Below are positions 33,524 through 34,570 of a DNA stretch of 34,570 nt, one piece after another. The stretch's first letter is position 1, and each line of letters begins with the position of its first letter. The notes under the pieces were generated by a model. That model was not told where the DNA came from, ran no database searches, and saw only the letters and a program-made list of their open reading frames with translations. Made by a program: the position numbers and the translations under genes. Origin of the DNA: an uncultured Lachnospiraceae bacterium (lineage in GTDB: Bacteria > Bacillota > Clostridia > Lachnospirales > Lachnospiraceae); contig CAJUMB010000038.1 of NCBI GenBank assembly GCA_910587105.1, positions 1 through 34,570 on the forward strand. The letters run 5' to 3'.

Positions 33524-34094
33524 GATGGGCAAATATAACTTCTACAAAAATTACATTTATCTTTGCTCGAATATATCTAATTTTATCTATTTTAACTAAA
33601 ATCCTTTTTCCACATCATGCTTATATAATGACTGGCACTTCATCTATGTCATCATGCTTTTTTTGTCATGAGATTTTCAAGAAAGAATAATCGACCCTAA
33701 TTTCAAGACAGTGACTTAAACGACACATAGAAAAGAATCTCAATTAAAAAAATATTGGATGAAAGTAATTATTCCGCTTTTTAAGATAAAACGATGTATT
33801 TTCTCTATTTTCACATTTTGACTTTTCCTTGAGGGGGTTCAAATTGAACGTGCCGAAAGCCTTTATTTCTGTACTTTTCCTGGTATTCTGTCCCTACCCT
33901 TTGTATCAAATTTGCAATTTACATTTCTATGTAAACGCTGTCTTTGATACAATTCGATTTTAATGATAAAAACGATTTCTATCACCAAAGAAAGATAAAA
34001 TCTATGGCAAGACAAGTGAAAAATATCCACCAAATGTAAAAATGGTAGATGAACTATCATAATTCACAATGTATTTTTAAATATAGATGATTTC
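33524..34094. other. 571-base AT-rich gap without a supported gene
   Basis: No reading frame here has a ribosome site and family-like sequence. The one feature noted is 33926-33961, which matches 28374-28409 in the serine recombinase at 32 of 36 positions in the same orientation. On the minus strand it reads KSNCIKDSVYIE (recombinase: KSKCIKDTIYID) and then stops. It is probably a scrap of a related recombinase. Confidence 0.5.
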
Positions 34095-34148
34095 AAAAAA
34101 GAAAAGCTCAGTACTTCCAACTATGGAAGTACTGAGCTTTTCTTTTTT
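34095..34148. terminator. Strong bidirectional terminator
   Basis: Perfect 25-bp arms around a 4-base ACTA loop, with A6 on the left and T6 on the right, so it works on both strands. It lies 37 bases past the stop of the minus-strand Rpn-like gene and serves as its terminator. Confidence 0.85.
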
Positions 34149-34184
34149 CCCCTTATATCATTCCATTTCTACATTAAGCCAACA

Positions 34185-34570
34185 CTAATTATCACTCGAA
34201 AGCCCAAGCCACTGCTTTACTGTTTCTGCAGCGTACCCTACGCCTTGAGCAATTTTTTCAACATCAACTCCAAGATTATAAAAATTTCTAGCTGCTTCCT
34301 GAGCCTTTTTCAACTCACCTCTTCGTTCTCCATCCCGTTCAGATTCTTTCCTCATTTCCTGAATCGCCTGGCACACATTAACCACCTCGTCTTCGTCATC
34401 ATATTTTATGCCCGAATTTGTAATTGCTTCAATCACATCTGCCGCCCTGCGTTCCACTTCCCGGAAACGCCTTTCATTGGCCGCTAATACCCTGCTTAAG
34501 TTTTCCTTGTCCTTCGAATACTTGATGAACAGCATGACCTCCCGCAGGCTGGACTGGAATTTCATAATCT
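34185..34570 (-). CDS. Rpn-type PD-(D/E)xK nuclease/putative transposase, C-terminal part
   Basis: The frame is open from the window edge and ends at 34185. The visible 128 residues are the C-terminal helical region typical of Rpn (recombination-promoting nuclease)/transposase_31-like proteins: FQSSLREVMLFIKYSKDKEN, RRAADVIEAITNSGIKY, CQAIQEMRKESERDGERRGE, then a coiled stretch and a small helix-turn-helix-like end (KIAQGVGYAAETVKQWLGL). The nuclease core lies beyond the window. The ATG at 34565 has no ribosome site in view and is within the family's body, so it is not the true start. Confidence 0.7.
   Translation of the reverse strand, partial: IMKFQSSLREVMLFIKYSKDKENLSRVLAANERRFREVERRAADVIEAITNSGIKYDDEDEVVNVCQAIQEMRKESERDGERRGELKKAQEAARNFYNLGVDVEKIAQGVGYAAETVKQWLGLSSDN

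Noticed and set aside
33863..34060. A 65-codon minus-strand frame in the right-hand gap
   Set aside because: No ribosome site; part of it is out of frame with the recombinase-like scrap at 33926-33961, so it is not a gene in its own right.
1..34570. CRISPR arrays, tRNA or rRNA genes
   Set aside because: No regularly spaced repeats, cloverleaf sequences or rRNA-like stretches were seen on reading either strand.

Overview
The window looks like a chromosomal segment of a low-to-mid GC Gram-positive anaerobe, most likely a Lachnospiraceae-type Clostridium. This is inferred from the strong AGGAGG-type ribosome binding sites, the protein families present (DUF3786, M56/BlaI pairs with a cysteine-rich tail, CmpB-like permease, Rpn-type nuclease) and the genes for chemoreception and a diguanylate cyclase. 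No rRNA, tRNA or CRISPR array was seen.

Layout. (1) 1-1363, minus strand: a cut-off GNAT acetyltransferase, a DHFR-like reductase and a second GNAT. (2) 1621-3340: mobile-element debris, comprising a TA-flanked miniature palindromic element, a frameshifted Fic gene and a frameshifted, N-terminally truncated tyrosine recombinase. (3) 3524-11751, minus strand: a sensory and signalling block of ordinary chromosome with a methyl-accepting chemotaxis protein, a lipoprotein plus diguanylate cyclase operon, a DUF3786 protein and an OmpR-type two-component pair. (4) 12097-16606, plus strand: a defence locus in which an intact Septu pair (ptuA-ptuB) lies between the wrecked hsdM and hsdR of a type I restriction-modification system. 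(5) 16688-17640: a decayed higBA toxin-antitoxin pair, with higA split by a second copy of the miniature element, plus two transposase fragments. (6) 17690-25310, plus strand: two related BlaR1/BlaI-type modules with near-identical promoters. The first keeps the M56 sensor but has lost its repressor; the second keeps the repressor but only a stub of the sensor. Genes for exported proteins lie in and between them: a trypsin-like protease, an Ig-like protein, a two-gene hypothetical cassette preceded by a long RNA hairpin, and an unknown secreted protein. (7) 25364-28411: an AAA_14/DUF4143 ATPase, then a polysaccharide deacetylase gene cut off by a serine recombinase that has itself lost its N-terminus. 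(8) 28591-33523, minus strand: a MarR-controlled operon for a heterodimeric ABC exporter and a CmpB-like membrane protein, with a perfect 20-bp-arm operator over its promoter. (9) 33524-34570: a long AT-rich gap, a strong bidirectional terminator and the C-terminal part of an Rpn-like nuclease/transposase.

How the parts relate. Plus-strand accessory genes from about 12.1 to 26.9 kb sit between two minus-strand blocks and carry a heavy load of frameshifts, in-frame stops, deletions and insertions, which fits a hot spot for gain and loss of defence and surface functions. The best-preserved units are Septu, the remaining M56 sensor plus BlaI repressor (which may now act in trans across the two promoters), the AAA_14 ATPase and the ABC exporter operon. 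No system could be shown to be wholly new. The most unusual structures are the Septu-in-hsd nesting, the complementary decay of the duplicated sensor/repressor modules, the element whose removal exactly restores higA, and the 82-nt near-perfect RNA hairpin at 21539-21620.
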